Origin: Comamonadaceae bacterium OTU4NAUVB1
Lineage (GTDB): Bacteria; Pseudomonadota; Gammaproteobacteria; Burkholderiales; Burkholderiaceae_C
Length of the DNA: 64,000 bases
Direction of reading: 5' to 3'
Assembly: GCA_024372625.1 (NCBI GenBank)
Contig: CP099607.1
Span: forward strand, 310,001-374,000
In this document: in pieces, positions 18,476 through 27,295 of the stretch
How the letters are laid out: the number at the start of each line of letters is the position of its first letter
Numbering within the stretch: the first letter of the stretch is position 1
The notes under the pieces: generated by a model
The model's input: only the letters and a program-made list of their open reading frames with translations
The model's database searches: none
What the model was told of the DNA's origin: nothing
Translations under genes and position numbers: made by a program

Positions 18476-18998
18476 GAGGCGGGTTCTCGGTCGGGGGATC
18501 GGGCCGATTCTCGATCCTCGTTCCCCGGACGGACCTGACCAAGCGCCGCCACTCGACATCACCACCCCCCGGCTCCGGCCCGTACAGGGGCGAAGGGTTC
18601 CCGGACGACGTTCGCCGATCACGGCCGCCACCCGCAGCGCGCCGGATGTCGCCTGCGGCGTCGCCGGCCCCGGGATCTCCACGGCCGCGTCGATCGGGCC
18701 GCCGCGCAGGGCCGTGAACACCGCCCGAGCGCCGTCGAAGGCCCGGGCCGAAGCGAGCGAGCCGATGGCGGCAGAGCCGCCGCCGGCGCTCTGGCTGTCG
18801 CGCCGCCTTGCGATGGCGACGGGCGGACCGCCGATCCCTCGCCCCCACGGGGCCTTGGCAGCGCCGGGAGCGGCCGCGCGGGATCGTTGAGAAAATGTGA
18901 AGTTCGGTAAAGATGGCGCCGCCCGTGGCGTCGTCCGGACCCGTCGCGACAATGCCGTCCGACACTTCGGCCTCTTTCCTCCCCATCCGCTCACCGCG
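18476..18998. other. 523-bp stretch without a convincing gene, upstream of the efflux operon
   Basis: Frames are open on both strands because of high GC, but none shows a recognisable protein. Near the right end TTGAGA (18887-18892) and TAAAGA (18908-18913) with a 15-bp spacer could be a weak promoter for the efflux operon. No regulator gene of the TetR or MarR type is present here, unlike many RND loci. Confidence 0.4.
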
Positions 18999-20255
18999 AT
19001 GCCCATGCCCCACTCCGTCCGCTCCGCATTGCTGCGACCGTTCTCCCGGGGCGCCCGGTGCGGGATCGCCGCCTGCCTGATCGCCGGGCTCGCCGCGACG
19101 GGATGCTCCCGTGGCGACAGCGGCAAGACCGCCGCCGCGCCGGCCCCCCGGGAGGTCGGCGTGGTCACCCTGAAGCCGGAACGCCTGTCGTTCAACACCG
19201 AACTCTCCGGCCGCACGGTGGCGCCGGTCATCGCCGAGATCCGGCCGCAGGTGGGCGGCATCGTGCAGAAGCGGCTGTTCAGCGAAGGCTCGCTGGTCAA
19301 GGCCGGCCAGGCGCTCTACCAGCTCGACCCGGCGCCGTTCCAGGCCAGCTACGCCAGCGCGCAGGCCAACGTGCGCAAGGCCGAGTCCACGGCCGCGACG
19401 GCGCGCACGGTGGCCCAGCGCAACGCCGAACTGGTGAAGATCGACGCCATCAGCCAGCAGGTCAACGAGTCGACCCTGGCGGCGGCGCAGCAGGCCGCGG
19501 CGGACGTGGCCGTGGCGCGGGCGGCCGAGCAGACCGCGCGCATCAACCTGGGCTACACGCGGATCAACTCGCCCATCACCGGCTGGGTCGAACTCTCCAC
19601 CGTGACGCCCGGCGCGCTGGTCACGGCCAACCAGACGACCGCGCTGACCACCGTGCAGCAGCTCGACCCGGTGTACGTGCACGTCACGCAATCCAGCGCC
19701 GAGCTGCTGCGCCTGAAGCGCGACCTCGCCGAGGGCCGGCTGCAGCGCGGCGACGCCGACGACGCGCCGATCCGCCTGCTGCTGGAGGACGGCACCACCT
19801 ACCCGCACCCCGGCCGGCTGACCTTCGCCGGCGTCACCGTGGACGCCAACACCGGCAGCGTGACGCTGCGCGCGGTGGTGCCCAACCCCGATCGCCTGCT
19901 GATGCCCGGCATGTACGTGCGCGCCGTGCTGCAGGAGGGCGTGAACGAGGCCGCGCTGCTGGTGCCGCAGCAGGCCGTGACGCGCGCGCCCGACGGCAGC
20001 GCCTCCACGCTGGTGGTCGGCGCGGACGACAAGGTGGCGCGCCGGCCGATCAAGGTCGGCCGCGCGGTGGGCAACCGCTGGCAGCTGCTCGACGGCCTGG
20101 CGGCGGGCGACCGCGTGCTGGTCGAGGGCTCGCAGCGTGCCCGCGTCGGCGACACCGTGCGGGCCACCGAGGTCGCCGCCAATCCGGGCGCGGCGAAACC
20201 GGCCGCGCCGGCCGCCTCGGCCGCCCAGGCGCCCGGCCCGGTGGCCATGCGCTGA
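18999..20255 (+). CDS. RND efflux periplasmic adaptor lipoprotein (AcrA/MexA type)
   Basis: A 418-residue membrane-fusion protein that links the inner-membrane pump to the outer-membrane channel. The N-terminus is a lipoprotein signal ending LAATGC, with Cys as the lipidated residue. Then come a lipoyl/barrel-sandwich segment (RPQVGGIVQKRLFSEGSLVKAGQALYQLD), a coiled-coil hairpin rich in Ala, Gln and Glu, and INSPITGWV and DANTGSVTLRAVVPNPDRLLMPGMYVRA of the beta-barrel. The ATG at 18999 was chosen because it gives a normal lipoprotein signal. First gene of a three-gene operon, 12 bp before the pump gene. Its C-terminus is an Ala/Pro-rich tail. Confidence 0.93.
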   Translation: MPMPHSVRSALLRPFSRGARCGIAACLIAGLAATGCSRGDSGKTAAAPAPREVGVVTLKPERLSFNTELSGRTVAPVIAEIRPQVGGIVQKRLFSEGSLVKAGQALYQLDPAPFQASYASAQANVRKAESTAATARTVAQRNAELVKIDAISQQVNESTLAAAQQAAADVAVARAAEQTARINLGYTRINSPITGWVELSTVTPGALVTANQTTALTTVQQLDPVYVHVTQSSAELLRLKRDLAEGRLQRGDADDAPIRLLLEDGTTYPHPGRLTFAGVTVDANTGSVTLRAVVPNPDRLLMPGMYVRAVLQEGVNEAALLVPQQAVTRAPDGSASTLVVGADDKVARRPIKVGRAVGNRWQLLDGLAAGDRVLVEGSQRARVGDTVRATEVAANPGAAKPAAPAASAAQAPGPVAMR

Positions 20256-20267
20256 GGACCCGGCGCC

Positions 20268-23200
20268 ATGGCACGCTTCTTCATCGACCGACCCATCTTC
20301 GCCTGGGTCCTGTCCATCATCGTGATGCTCGCCGGGCTGATGTCGATCCGCTCGCTGCCGCTGGAGCAGTACCCCGACATCGCCCCGCCGCGCGTCTCCA
20401 TCAACGCCACCTACACCGGCGCCTCGGCCAAGACGGTGGAGGACTCGGTCACGCAGGTGATCGAGCAGCAGATGACCGGGCTGGACAACCTGCTCTACCT
20501 GCAGGGCACCAGCAACGCCTCGGGCATCTCGCGCACGCAGCTCACCTTCAACGCCGGCACCGACATCGACGTGGCGCAGATGCAGGTGCAGAACAAGCTC
20601 CAGCAGGCGATGTCGCGGCTGCCGCAGGCGGTGCAGAGCCGCGGGGTCACGGTCACCAAGGGTGGCAACGACTTCCTGATGATCGTCTCGCTCTACTCGG
20701 GCGACGGCAGCGCCGACGCGGTCGACGTCGGCGACTACATCACCAGCAACCTGGTCGACGTCGTCAGCCGCATCGACGGCGTGGGCGAGGTGCAGACGCT
20801 GGGCACCGGCTACGCCATGCGCATCTGGCTGGACCCCGACCGGCTGCGCAAGTACGCGCTGATGCCCTCGGACGTGAACACGGCGCTGCTCGCGCAGAAC
20901 GCCCAGGTCTCCGCCGGCCAGCTCGGCGCCCTGCCCGCCGTGCAGCAGCAGCAGCTCAACGCGACCATCACCGCGCGCAGCAAGCTGCGCACCGTCGACC
21001 AGTTCAAGGCCGTGGTGCTGCGCGCCACGGCCGACGGCGCGGTGGTGCGGCTGCAGGACGTGGCGCGCGTCGAGCTCGGCGCCGAGAACCTGACGGTGCG
21101 CTCGCTGCTCAACGGCCGCCCCGGCGCCGGCATGGGCGTGGTGCTGGCCGACGGCGCCAACGCGGTGCGGGTGGCCGAGGCGGTCAACGCCAAGATCGCC
21201 GAGCTCAAGCCGCTGTTCCCCAACCAGATGGAGAGCTTCGTCAGCTACGACACCACGCCCTTCGTGAGCGCGTCGATCGACGAGGTGATCAAGGCGCTGC
21301 TGGAGGCGATGCTGCTGGTGGTGGTGGTGATGTACGTGTTCCTGCAGAACTTCCGCGCCACGCTGATCCCGGCCATCGCGGTGCCGGTGGTGCTGCTGGG
21401 CACGTTCGGCGTGCTGTCGGTGTTCGGCTACTCCATCAACACGCTCACCATGTTCGGCATGGTGCTGGCCATCGGCCTGCTCGTGGACGACGCCATCGTG
21501 GTGGTGGAGAACGTCGAGCGCGTGATGAGCGAGGAAGGCCTCTCGCCCAAGGAGGCGACCCGCAAGTCGATGGACGAGATCACGCCCGCGCTGGTGGGCA
21601 TCGCGCTGGTGCTGTCGGCGGTGTTCATCCCGATGGCGTTCTTCGGCGGCTCGACCGGCGTCATCTACCGCCAGTTCTCCATCACCATCGTCTCGGCCAT
21701 GGTGCTGTCGGTGCTGGTCGCGCTGACGCTCACCCCGGCGCTGTGCGCGACGCTGCTCAAGCCGGTCGGGAAGGGCGCGCACGCGCCCCACGGCGCGCCG
21801 CGCAAGGGCCCGCTGGGCTGGGTCGACCGCTTCTTCGCGGGCTTCAACCGCCGCTTCGACCGCACGGCCGACCGCTACCAGGGCTTCGTGGGCGCCATCG
21901 TGCGGCGCGGCAAGCGCAGCCTGCTGGTCTACCTGGCGATCTGCGCGGCGATGGCGGTGATGTTCCTGCGCCTGCCGACCTCGTTCCTGCCCGACGAGGA
22001 CCAGGGCTTCGTGCAGGTGCAGATCACGCTGCCGCCGGGCTCGTCGAACGCGCGGCTGCAGCCGATCCTCAGCCAGGTGCAGACCTACTTCGCCAGCCAG
22101 CCCGACGTCGTGAGCGTGAACCTGCTGACCGGCCAGAACGGCGACCAGAGCTCGGCGCGCGCCTTCGTGCTGCTCAAGCCGTGGGCCGAGCGCAAGGGCG
22201 CCGAGCATTCCGCCGCGGCCATCGCGCGGCGCGGCAGCAGGGACCTCGCGACGGTCCGCGACGCGCGCATCTTCGTCGTGCTGCCGCCGGCCGTGCGCGG
22301 GCTGGGCGCCAACGCGGGCTTCAACTTCTTCCTCAAGGACCAGAACGGCCTGGGCCACGAGGCCCTGGTGAAGGCACGCGACCAGGCGCTGCAGCTGCTC
22401 GGCCAGCGCCCGGAGATGGTCAACGTGCGCAGCAACAACCTCGAGGACACGCCGGAGTTCGCGGTCGACATCGACGACGCGCGCGCCGGCGCGCTCAGCC
22501 TCTCGACCAGCGCCATCGACAGCACGCTGTCCTCCGCCATGGGCGGCACCTACGTCAACGACTTCCTCAACAACGGCCGCGTCAAGCGCGTCTACATGCA
22601 GGGCGACACGGCGTTCCGCATGCTGCCGGCGGACATCGGGCGCTGGAGCGTGCGCAACACGCTCGGCCAGATGGTGCCCTTCGGCGCCTTCTCGGCCTCG
22701 CGCTGGAGCTACGGCTCGCCCCAGCTGGTGCGCTACAACGGCGCGCCGAGCTACGAGTTCGTCGGCGACGCCGCCGCCGGCATCAGCTCCGGCGCGGCCA
22801 TGGCGGCGGTCGAGGAGACCATGAAGCAGATGCCCCAGGGCATCGGCTACGAGTTCACCGGCGCCTCGTTCCAGGAACGCCTGTCGGGCGCGCAGGCGCC
22901 GATGCTCTACGCGATCTCGATCCTGTTCGTGTTCCTGTGCCTGGCCGCGCTCTACGAGAGCTGGTCGGTGCCGTTCTCGGTCATCCTGGTCGTGCCGCTG
23001 GGCATCGTCGGCGCGCTGCTGTTCACGGGCCTGCGCGGGCTGACCAACGACGTCTACTTCCAGGTCGGGCTGCTGACCACCGTGGGCCTGTCCTCGAAGA
23101 ACGCGATCCTGATCGTCGAGTTCGCCAAGCAGCTCCAGGAGCAGGGCAAGAGCGTGCTGGACGCCACGCTCGAGGCGGTGCGCCTGCGCCTGCGACCCAT

Positions 23201-23453
23201 CCTGATGACCTCGCTGGCGTTCGGCTTCGGCGTGCTGCCGCTGGCCATCGGCACCGGCGCGGGCGCCGGCGGTCGCCAGTCGATCGGCACGGCGGTGCTC
23301 GGGGGCATGGTGGTGGGCACGGCGCTGGGCATCTTCTTCGTGCCGCTGTTCTTCGTGCTGATCCGGGGCTTCATCGAGCGCCGCCAGGCCGGGCGGCGCG
23401 CCGGGGGCGACGGCGAGGCGATGATCCCCGCCGCCGCGACGGGAGGCCGCTGA
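20268..23453 (+). CDS. RND multidrug efflux pump, HAE1 family (AcrB/MexB type)
   Basis: A 1061-residue proton-driven drug exporter of the inner membrane, normal length for the family. It starts MARFFIDRPIFAWVLSIIVMLAG. The proton-relay residues are in place: Asp407 and Asp408 in GLLVDDAIVVVENV and Lys944 in SSKNAILIVEFAK, matching AcrB numbering almost exactly. Helix motifs such as GTFGVLSVFGYSINTLTMF also fit. The large periplasmic loops between helices 1-2 and 7-8 define the drug-binding and docking domains. The stop overlaps the ATG of the channel gene (TGATG). Substrate range cannot be read from sequence. Confidence 0.96.
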   Translation: MARFFIDRPIFAWVLSIIVMLAGLMSIRSLPLEQYPDIAPPRVSINATYTGASAKTVEDSVTQVIEQQMTGLDNLLYLQGTSNASGISRTQLTFNAGTDIDVAQMQVQNKLQQAMSRLPQAVQSRGVTVTKGGNDFLMIVSLYSGDGSADAVDVGDYITSNLVDVVSRIDGVGEVQTLGTGYAMRIWLDPDRLRKYALMPSDVNTALLAQNAQVSAGQLGALPAVQQQQLNATITARSKLRTVDQFKAVVLRATADGAVVRLQDVARVELGAENLTVRSLLNGRPGAGMGVVLADGANAVRVAEAVNAKIAELKPLFPNQMESFVSYDTTPFVSASIDEVIKALLEAMLLVVVVMYVFLQNFRATLIPAIAVPVVLLGTFGVLSVFGYSINTLTMFGMVLAIGLLVDDAIVVVENVERVMSEEGLSPKEATRKSMDEITPALVGIALVLSAVFIPMAFFGGSTGVIYRQFSITIVSAMVLSVLVALTLTPALCATLLKPVGKGAHAPHGAPRKGPLGWVDRFFAGFNRRFDRTADRYQGFVGAIVRRGKRSLLVYLAICAAMAVMFLRLPTSFLPDEDQGFVQVQITLPPGSSNARLQPILSQVQTYFASQPDVVSVNLLTGQNGDQSSARAFVLLKPWAERKGAEHSAAAIARRGSRDLATVRDARIFVVLPPAVRGLGANAGFNFFLKDQNGLGHEALVKARDQALQLLGQRPEMVNVRSNNLEDTPEFAVDIDDARAGALSLSTSAIDSTLSSAMGGTYVNDFLNNGRVKRVYMQGDTAFRMLPADIGRWSVRNTLGQMVPFGAFSASRWSYGSPQLVRYNGAPSYEFVGDAAAGISSGAAMAAVEETMKQMPQGIGYEFTGASFQERLSGAQAPMLYAISILFVFLCLAALYESWSVPFSVILVVPLGIVGALLFTGLRGLTNDVYFQVGLLTTVGLSSKNAILIVEFAKQLQEQGKSVLDATLEAVRLRLRPILMTSLAFGFGVLPLAIGTGAGAGGRQSIGTAVLGGMVVGTALGIFFVPLFFVLIRGFIERRQAGRRAGGDGEAMIPAAATGGR

Positions 23454-24973
23454 TGCGTCGCCCGTTCGTCTTTCCGCGCCCGGCCCTGGGCCTGCCGGCC
23501 CTGCTGCTCGCGGGCTGCGTCAACCTGGCCCCGCCCCACGCGACGCCCGCCGCTCCCGTGCCGCCGGCCTGGGCGTCCGCGCCGGCGGCCACGGCGGCCG
23601 CCACGGCCGAGCGCGCGCGCGCCGCCGTGGACGAGCCCGGCGCGGCGCCGCACGACCTGGGCTGGCGCGACGTCCTCGTCGACGAGCGCCTGCGCGGCAC
23701 GGTCGCGCTGGCGCTGGCGAACAACCGCGACCTGCGCGTCGCGGCGCTCAACATCGAGCGCGCGCGCGCGCAGTACGACATCGTCCAGGCGGCGGTCTAC
23801 CCGACGCTCAGCGGCGGCGCCTCCGGCAGCCGCTCGCGCACGCCGGGCAGCGTGTCGGCCAACGGAGCGACGCGCTTCGCGACCCAGTACAGCGCCACCG
23901 TCGGCCTGGCCAGCTACGAGATCGACCTCTTCGGCCGCGTGCGCAACCTGGGCGAGGCCGCGCTCGAGGGCTTCTTCGCCACCGAGGACGCGGCGCGCAC
24001 CACGCGCATCAGCCTGGTGGCCGACGTCGCCGGCGCCTGGCTGACGCTGGCGACCGACCAGCAGCGCCTGCGGCTCGCGCGCGACACGCTGGCGAGCCGG
24101 CAGAAGTCCTTCGACCTGATCGAGCGCGGCTACCAGCTCGGCGCGCAGTCGGGTCTGGCGCTGGCGCAGGCGCGCAGCACCGTCGACACCGCGCGCGCCG
24201 ATGCCGCCGCCTTCGACAGCCAGGTCGAGCAGGACCGCAACGCGCTGGCGCTGCTGGTGGGCGCCACGCCGCCGGCCGAACTGCTGCCCGCGACGCCCGA
24301 CGGGCCGCTGGCGGCGACCCCGGCGGCCCGCCTGCTGGCGCCGCCGGAGGGGCTGGCCTCCGACATCCTGCAGCAGCGCCCCGACGTGCAGGCCGCCGAG
24401 CACGCGCTGCGCGCGAGCGACGCCAACATCGGCGCCGCTCGCGCGGCCTTCTACCCGCGCATCGCGCTGATCGGCTCGGGCGGCACGGCCAGCAGCAGCC
24501 TGTCGGGCCTGTTCAAGGACGGCAGCGCCATCTGGAGCTTCACCCCGTCGATCAGCGTGCCGATCTTCGACGGCGGCATCAACCGCGCGAACCTGCGCGT
24601 GGCGGAGGTGCAGCAGCGCATCCAGCTCGCCACCTACGAGAAGACCCTGCAGACCGCCTTCCGCGAAGTGGCCGATGCCCTGGCGGCGCGGCGCACGCTC
24701 GACGAGCGCCTGGCCGCGCAGCGCTCGCTGCTGGCGGCGACGACGCGCGCCTTCGAACTGTCCGACGCGCTGTTCCGCGCCGGCGGCGGCGATTTCTTCG
24801 TCGTGCTCGACGCCCAGCGGTCGCTCTACACCGCGCAGCAGTCGCTGCTGGCGCTGCAGCTGGTGGAGCAGGCCAACCGGCTGACGCTCTACCGCGTGCT
24901 GGGCGGCGGCTGGGTCGACGAGACCCGGACCGCGGCGCCGGGCGTCGTGACCTCAGGCACCCCCGGCGGCTGA
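23453..24973 (+). CDS. Outer-membrane efflux lipoprotein, OprM/NodT family
   Basis: A 506-residue TolC-like channel protein. The signal peptide ends LLLAGC, a good lipobox. Two outer-membrane efflux repeats follow: the first includes ALANNRDLRVAALNIERARAQYDIVQAAVYPTL and ASYEIDLFGRVRN, the second RPDVQAAEHALRASDANIGAARAAFYPRI and PSISVPIFDGG. These are the hallmarks of the OprM/NodT group. The start codon overlaps the pump stop by one base, so the three genes form a translationally coupled operon giving a complete tripartite pump. Its last 21 bp overlap the convergent methyltransferase gene. Confidence 0.94.
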   Translation: MRRPFVFPRPALGLPALLLAGCVNLAPPHATPAAPVPPAWASAPAATAAATAERARAAVDEPGAAPHDLGWRDVLVDERLRGTVALALANNRDLRVAALNIERARAQYDIVQAAVYPTLSGGASGSRSRTPGSVSANGATRFATQYSATVGLASYEIDLFGRVRNLGEAALEGFFATEDAARTTRISLVADVAGAWLTLATDQQRLRLARDTLASRQKSFDLIERGYQLGAQSGLALAQARSTVDTARADAAAFDSQVEQDRNALALLVGATPPAELLPATPDGPLAATPAARLLAPPEGLASDILQQRPDVQAAEHALRASDANIGAARAAFYPRIALIGSGGTASSSLSGLFKDGSAIWSFTPSISVPIFDGGINRANLRVAEVQQRIQLATYEKTLQTAFREVADALAARRTLDERLAAQRSLLAATTRAFELSDALFRAGGGDFFVVLDAQRSLYTAQQSLLALQLVEQANRLTLYRVLGGGWVDETRTAAPGVVTSGTPGG

Positions 24974-26227
24974 ACCGGACGCGGCGTCGGCGGCCGGCGC
25001 CGACCCGGCCACCGTCAGCAGCATGAACAGCCCCTCGACGGGCCGGCCCTGGTCGCGACGCACCGCCCCGCGCTCGACGTGCCGGACGTCCAGGCCGTGC
25101 CGCCGCGCCAGCTCGCGCAGGTACGCCTCCGAGTGCGCGTAGCGCAGGCTCGCCTGCAGCGCGAACGACACCGTCCCGCGCGCCGCCAGTTCGACCGAGA
25201 AGGCGAAGACGCCGGCCTCGGCGAGCACCCGCGAGACGGCCTCGAAGGCGGCCGACAGGTCGCCCACGTAGATGAAGACGTCGGCCGCCGTGACCAGGTC
25301 GAGACTCGACGGCGGCGCGGCCCGCAGGAACTCGACGACGTCCTGGCGCGCCAGCGCGTCGTAGGCGCCGCCCGCCTCGGCCTGCGCCAGCATCCGGCCC
25401 GACAGGTCGACGCCGCTCAGGTGTCCGACCACCGGCCGCAGCAGCGCGCCGCACAGTCCCGTGCCGCAGCCCAGGTCGAGCGCGCGCGCGAAGGTGCGTC
25501 CGGGGGCCACGGCGCTCAGCGCCCGCGCCAGCACGCGGTGCGCGCGGTAATCGAGCACGTCGACGACGTGGCCGGCGAAGCCCTCGGCGTAGTCGTCGAA
25601 CAGGGTCTCCACGTACAGCGCCGGCGCCGCCGGGGGCGCTGCGCCGACGCCGACGGCGGCCAGGTAGTAGCCGTGGAGTTCGTCGTCGGCCCCGTGCGCG
25701 CGGGCCTGGCGGAAGGCGTGCGCGGCGTCGGCCGCACGGCCCTGCTCCCGCAGCAGCGTGCCCAGGTTGGTCCACGCGGGCGCGAAGGCCGGATCGGCGA
25801 CCACGGCCCGCTCGTAGGACGGCAGGGCCTGCGCGTCGCGCCCCAGTCCCTGCAGCACCTGGCCGTGGCGGAACCATGGATGGGCCGACCCCGGTGCCAG
25901 CGCGGCGGCACGCTCGAAGGCCCGGAGCGCCGCGTCGGTCCGCTGGCGCATCGCCTCGGCATTGGCGCGATGGAACCAGGCCTCGGCGTTGTCGGGTTCG
26001 GCCGACAGCACCTGCGACGCCGCGTCCTGCGCCGCGTCGGCCCGGCCGAGCGCGAGCCGCGCCGCCGCGAGGTTGAGCAACGTCGAGACCCGGCCCGGCA
26101 CCAGCCGCAGGCTGGCCTCGAACTGCGCCTCGGCCTCGGCCGGACGTTGCGCCGCCAGGTGGGCCAACCCGTCCATGAAGCACTGGCGGGCCGCGTCGAG
26201 CGTGGTGGAGGAGACGGAGGGGTGCAT
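24953..26227 (-). CDS. TPR-repeat SAM-dependent methyltransferase
   Basis: A 424-residue protein with two parts. Residues about 10-180 are four to five tetratricopeptide repeats (for example AEAWFHRANAEAMRQRTDAALRAFERA). The second half is a class I methyltransferase with the SAM motif LDLGCGTGLCG near 250, DLSGRMLAQA and DLVTAADVFIYVGDL. Such TPR-methyltransferases often modify small molecules or proteins; the target is unknown. The DDYAEGFAGHVVDVLDYRA stretch before motif I is typical of this group. ATG at 26227 was chosen as the first with protein-like sequence. The 3' end overlaps the efflux channel gene tail to tail by 21 bp. Confidence 0.82.
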   Translation of the reverse strand: MHPSVSSTTLDAARQCFMDGLAHLAAQRPAEAEAQFEASLRLVPGRVSTLLNLAAARLALGRADAAQDAASQVLSAEPDNAEAWFHRANAEAMRQRTDAALRAFERAAALAPGSAHPWFRHGQVLQGLGRDAQALPSYERAVVADPAFAPAWTNLGTLLREQGRAADAAHAFRQARAHGADDELHGYYLAAVGVGAAPPAAPALYVETLFDDYAEGFAGHVVDVLDYRAHRVLARALSAVAPGRTFARALDLGCGTGLCGALLRPVVGHLSGVDLSGRMLAQAEAGGAYDALARQDVVEFLRAAPPSSLDLVTAADVFIYVGDLSAAFEAVSRVLAEAGVFAFSVELAARGTVSFALQASLRYAHSEAYLRELARRHGLDVRHVERGAVRRDQGRPVEGLFMLLTVAGSAPAADAASGSAAGGA

Positions 26228-26572
26228 GGAGGGGACGTCGTCGTGAAAGGGAAACCGGTGCCGGTCACCGGGCCAGACGCGGCCGGCGGTGGCCTGGAAC
26301 AGGTTATCGCATGGTCGGGACGGTGGGCCGTGGCGGGGCACGGCAGGTCACGGCATGTCACGGCGGCCCGTGGCAGGGCGTCCGGCCGCGCCGGCCACGG
26401 CGCCTCCAAAGCGTAGTAATACTTTTTATTTAGGAGACGATTTAAAGTTAAACCTTAGTACTCAGTTAGAGAATTTCCGGTCCGGATGCAATTCGAAAGT
26501 CCCTTTTGTCGAATCCAATTTGTGAAATGCTGCACAGACATGAATTCGAGATCGCTGCATCATTGCGGCACC
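26228..26572. other. 345-bp gap with an AT-rich promoter-like island
   Basis: The left half is GC-rich upstream sequence of the methyltransferase gene. From about 26410 to 26530 the composition becomes clearly AT-rich (for example around TAATACTTTTTATTTAGG), which stands out in this genome and probably holds the promoter of the small membrane-protein gene to its right. No other gene is seen. Confidence 0.4.
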
Positions 26573-26782
26573 ATGAAATTTCTTATCCTTCTCGCAAGCA
26601 TCGCAATGACCTGGGGCCTGGTGGCGACTTTCGGATGGATCTCCATCGTCGTCTGCTTCGGTCTCGCCCTCGGCAGCCTGGTGTTGTCCTGCGGCGCCGC
26701 CGAAGACGACGCGCCGGTCCCCGCCCGCCTTCGCCAGGACGGTTTCTTCGACGCCAGCTCCACCCCCCAGGGCAGCCTCTGA
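26573..26782 (+). CDS. Small membrane protein, unknown function
   Basis: A 69-residue protein with two hydrophobic segments (MKFLILLASIAMTWGLVATFGW and ISIVVCFGLALGSLVLSC) followed by an acidic, soluble tail (AAEDDAPVPARLRQDGFFDASS). It is not recognised. The first segment could be a signal peptide and the second could end in a lipobox-like VLSC, so it may be a small lipoprotein or a double-spanning peptide. An alternative ATG at 26540 would add 11 residues. A strong hairpin begins 5 bp after the stop codon, which supports a real transcription unit. Confidence 0.55.
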   Translation: MKFLILLASIAMTWGLVATFGWISIVVCFGLALGSLVLSCGAAEDDAPVPARLRQDGFFDASSTPQGSL

Positions 26783-26787
26783 GGTCG

Positions 26788-26823
26788 CGGCCCGGGTGCG
26801 CCGCCGTCGGCGCGCCCGGGCCG
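26788..26823 (+). terminator. Long GC-rich terminator hairpin
   Basis: CGGCCCGGG (26788-26796) pairs with CCCGGGCCG (26815-26823), and inside it GCGCCG (26798-26803) pairs with CGGCGC (26808-26813) around a 4-nt loop, giving about 15 bp of stem. AAATA follows. It is the strongest intrinsic-terminator-like structure noticed in the window. Confidence 0.65.
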
Positions 26824-27295
26824 AAATACGCCGATTGGAATTGGCGTCGCAGAAGAATTGAGAATCGATTTCCCGGCTCCGGGTTTCCACCCATCAATTG
26901 CCTTTTTCTTTATTGCGCGGCGACACGCAATTGCAATTGAAACGATTCGCGACAATTACGCGAGTCATTCGGGTTTACCAGCCCCCCCCATTTTTCCTTT
27001 TTCATTTGAAGCGCACCGCGCGCCGTCGGCGCCGTCATGGCAGTCGCACTCGGCCTGGCATCGGCCCAGCATCGGCCCGCCATCGCCGTGCATTGGCGAA
27101 TCCTGACAATCGCTTACACCTGAATGCGCCGGCGCTGCATCCGGCGCGGTCCAGGCGTCGTACAGGCATCACGCGCTGTTCGATCCCGAACACGCGGTCG
27201 TGGAACGGGACGCAGGCCTGAAGGCCGGCGCCACCCGCTCCTTGTTCGACAGGATCGCCACCGCTCGCGCCAGCCGCGACACAAAGGAATTTCCG
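26824..27295. other. 472-bp gap, AT-rich, before the ferritin-like gene
   Basis: From about 26830 to 27010 the sequence is much richer in A and T than average, with pyrimidine runs near 26985-27006, then returns to high GC. Short open frames exist but none looks like a protein. It likely carries the promoter and a long leader of the ferritin-like gene; no riboswitch was recognised. Confidence 0.35.

Noticed and set aside
18219..18890. Long open frame on the plus strand across the kinase gene and the gap to the efflux operon.
   Set aside because: It is antisense to the kinase gene for much of its length, is Arg/Pro-rich and resembles no protein; GC-driven open frame.
17718..22358. A 1546-codon minus-strand frame opposite the efflux operon.
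   Set aside because: It is antisense to well-supported adaptor and pump genes, rich in Arg/His/Gly without domains: a high-GC shadow frame.
26858..27106. 82-residue plus-strand frame in the gap before the ferritin-like gene.
   Set aside because: Runs from AT-rich into GC-rich sequence with no protein-like pattern or start signal.
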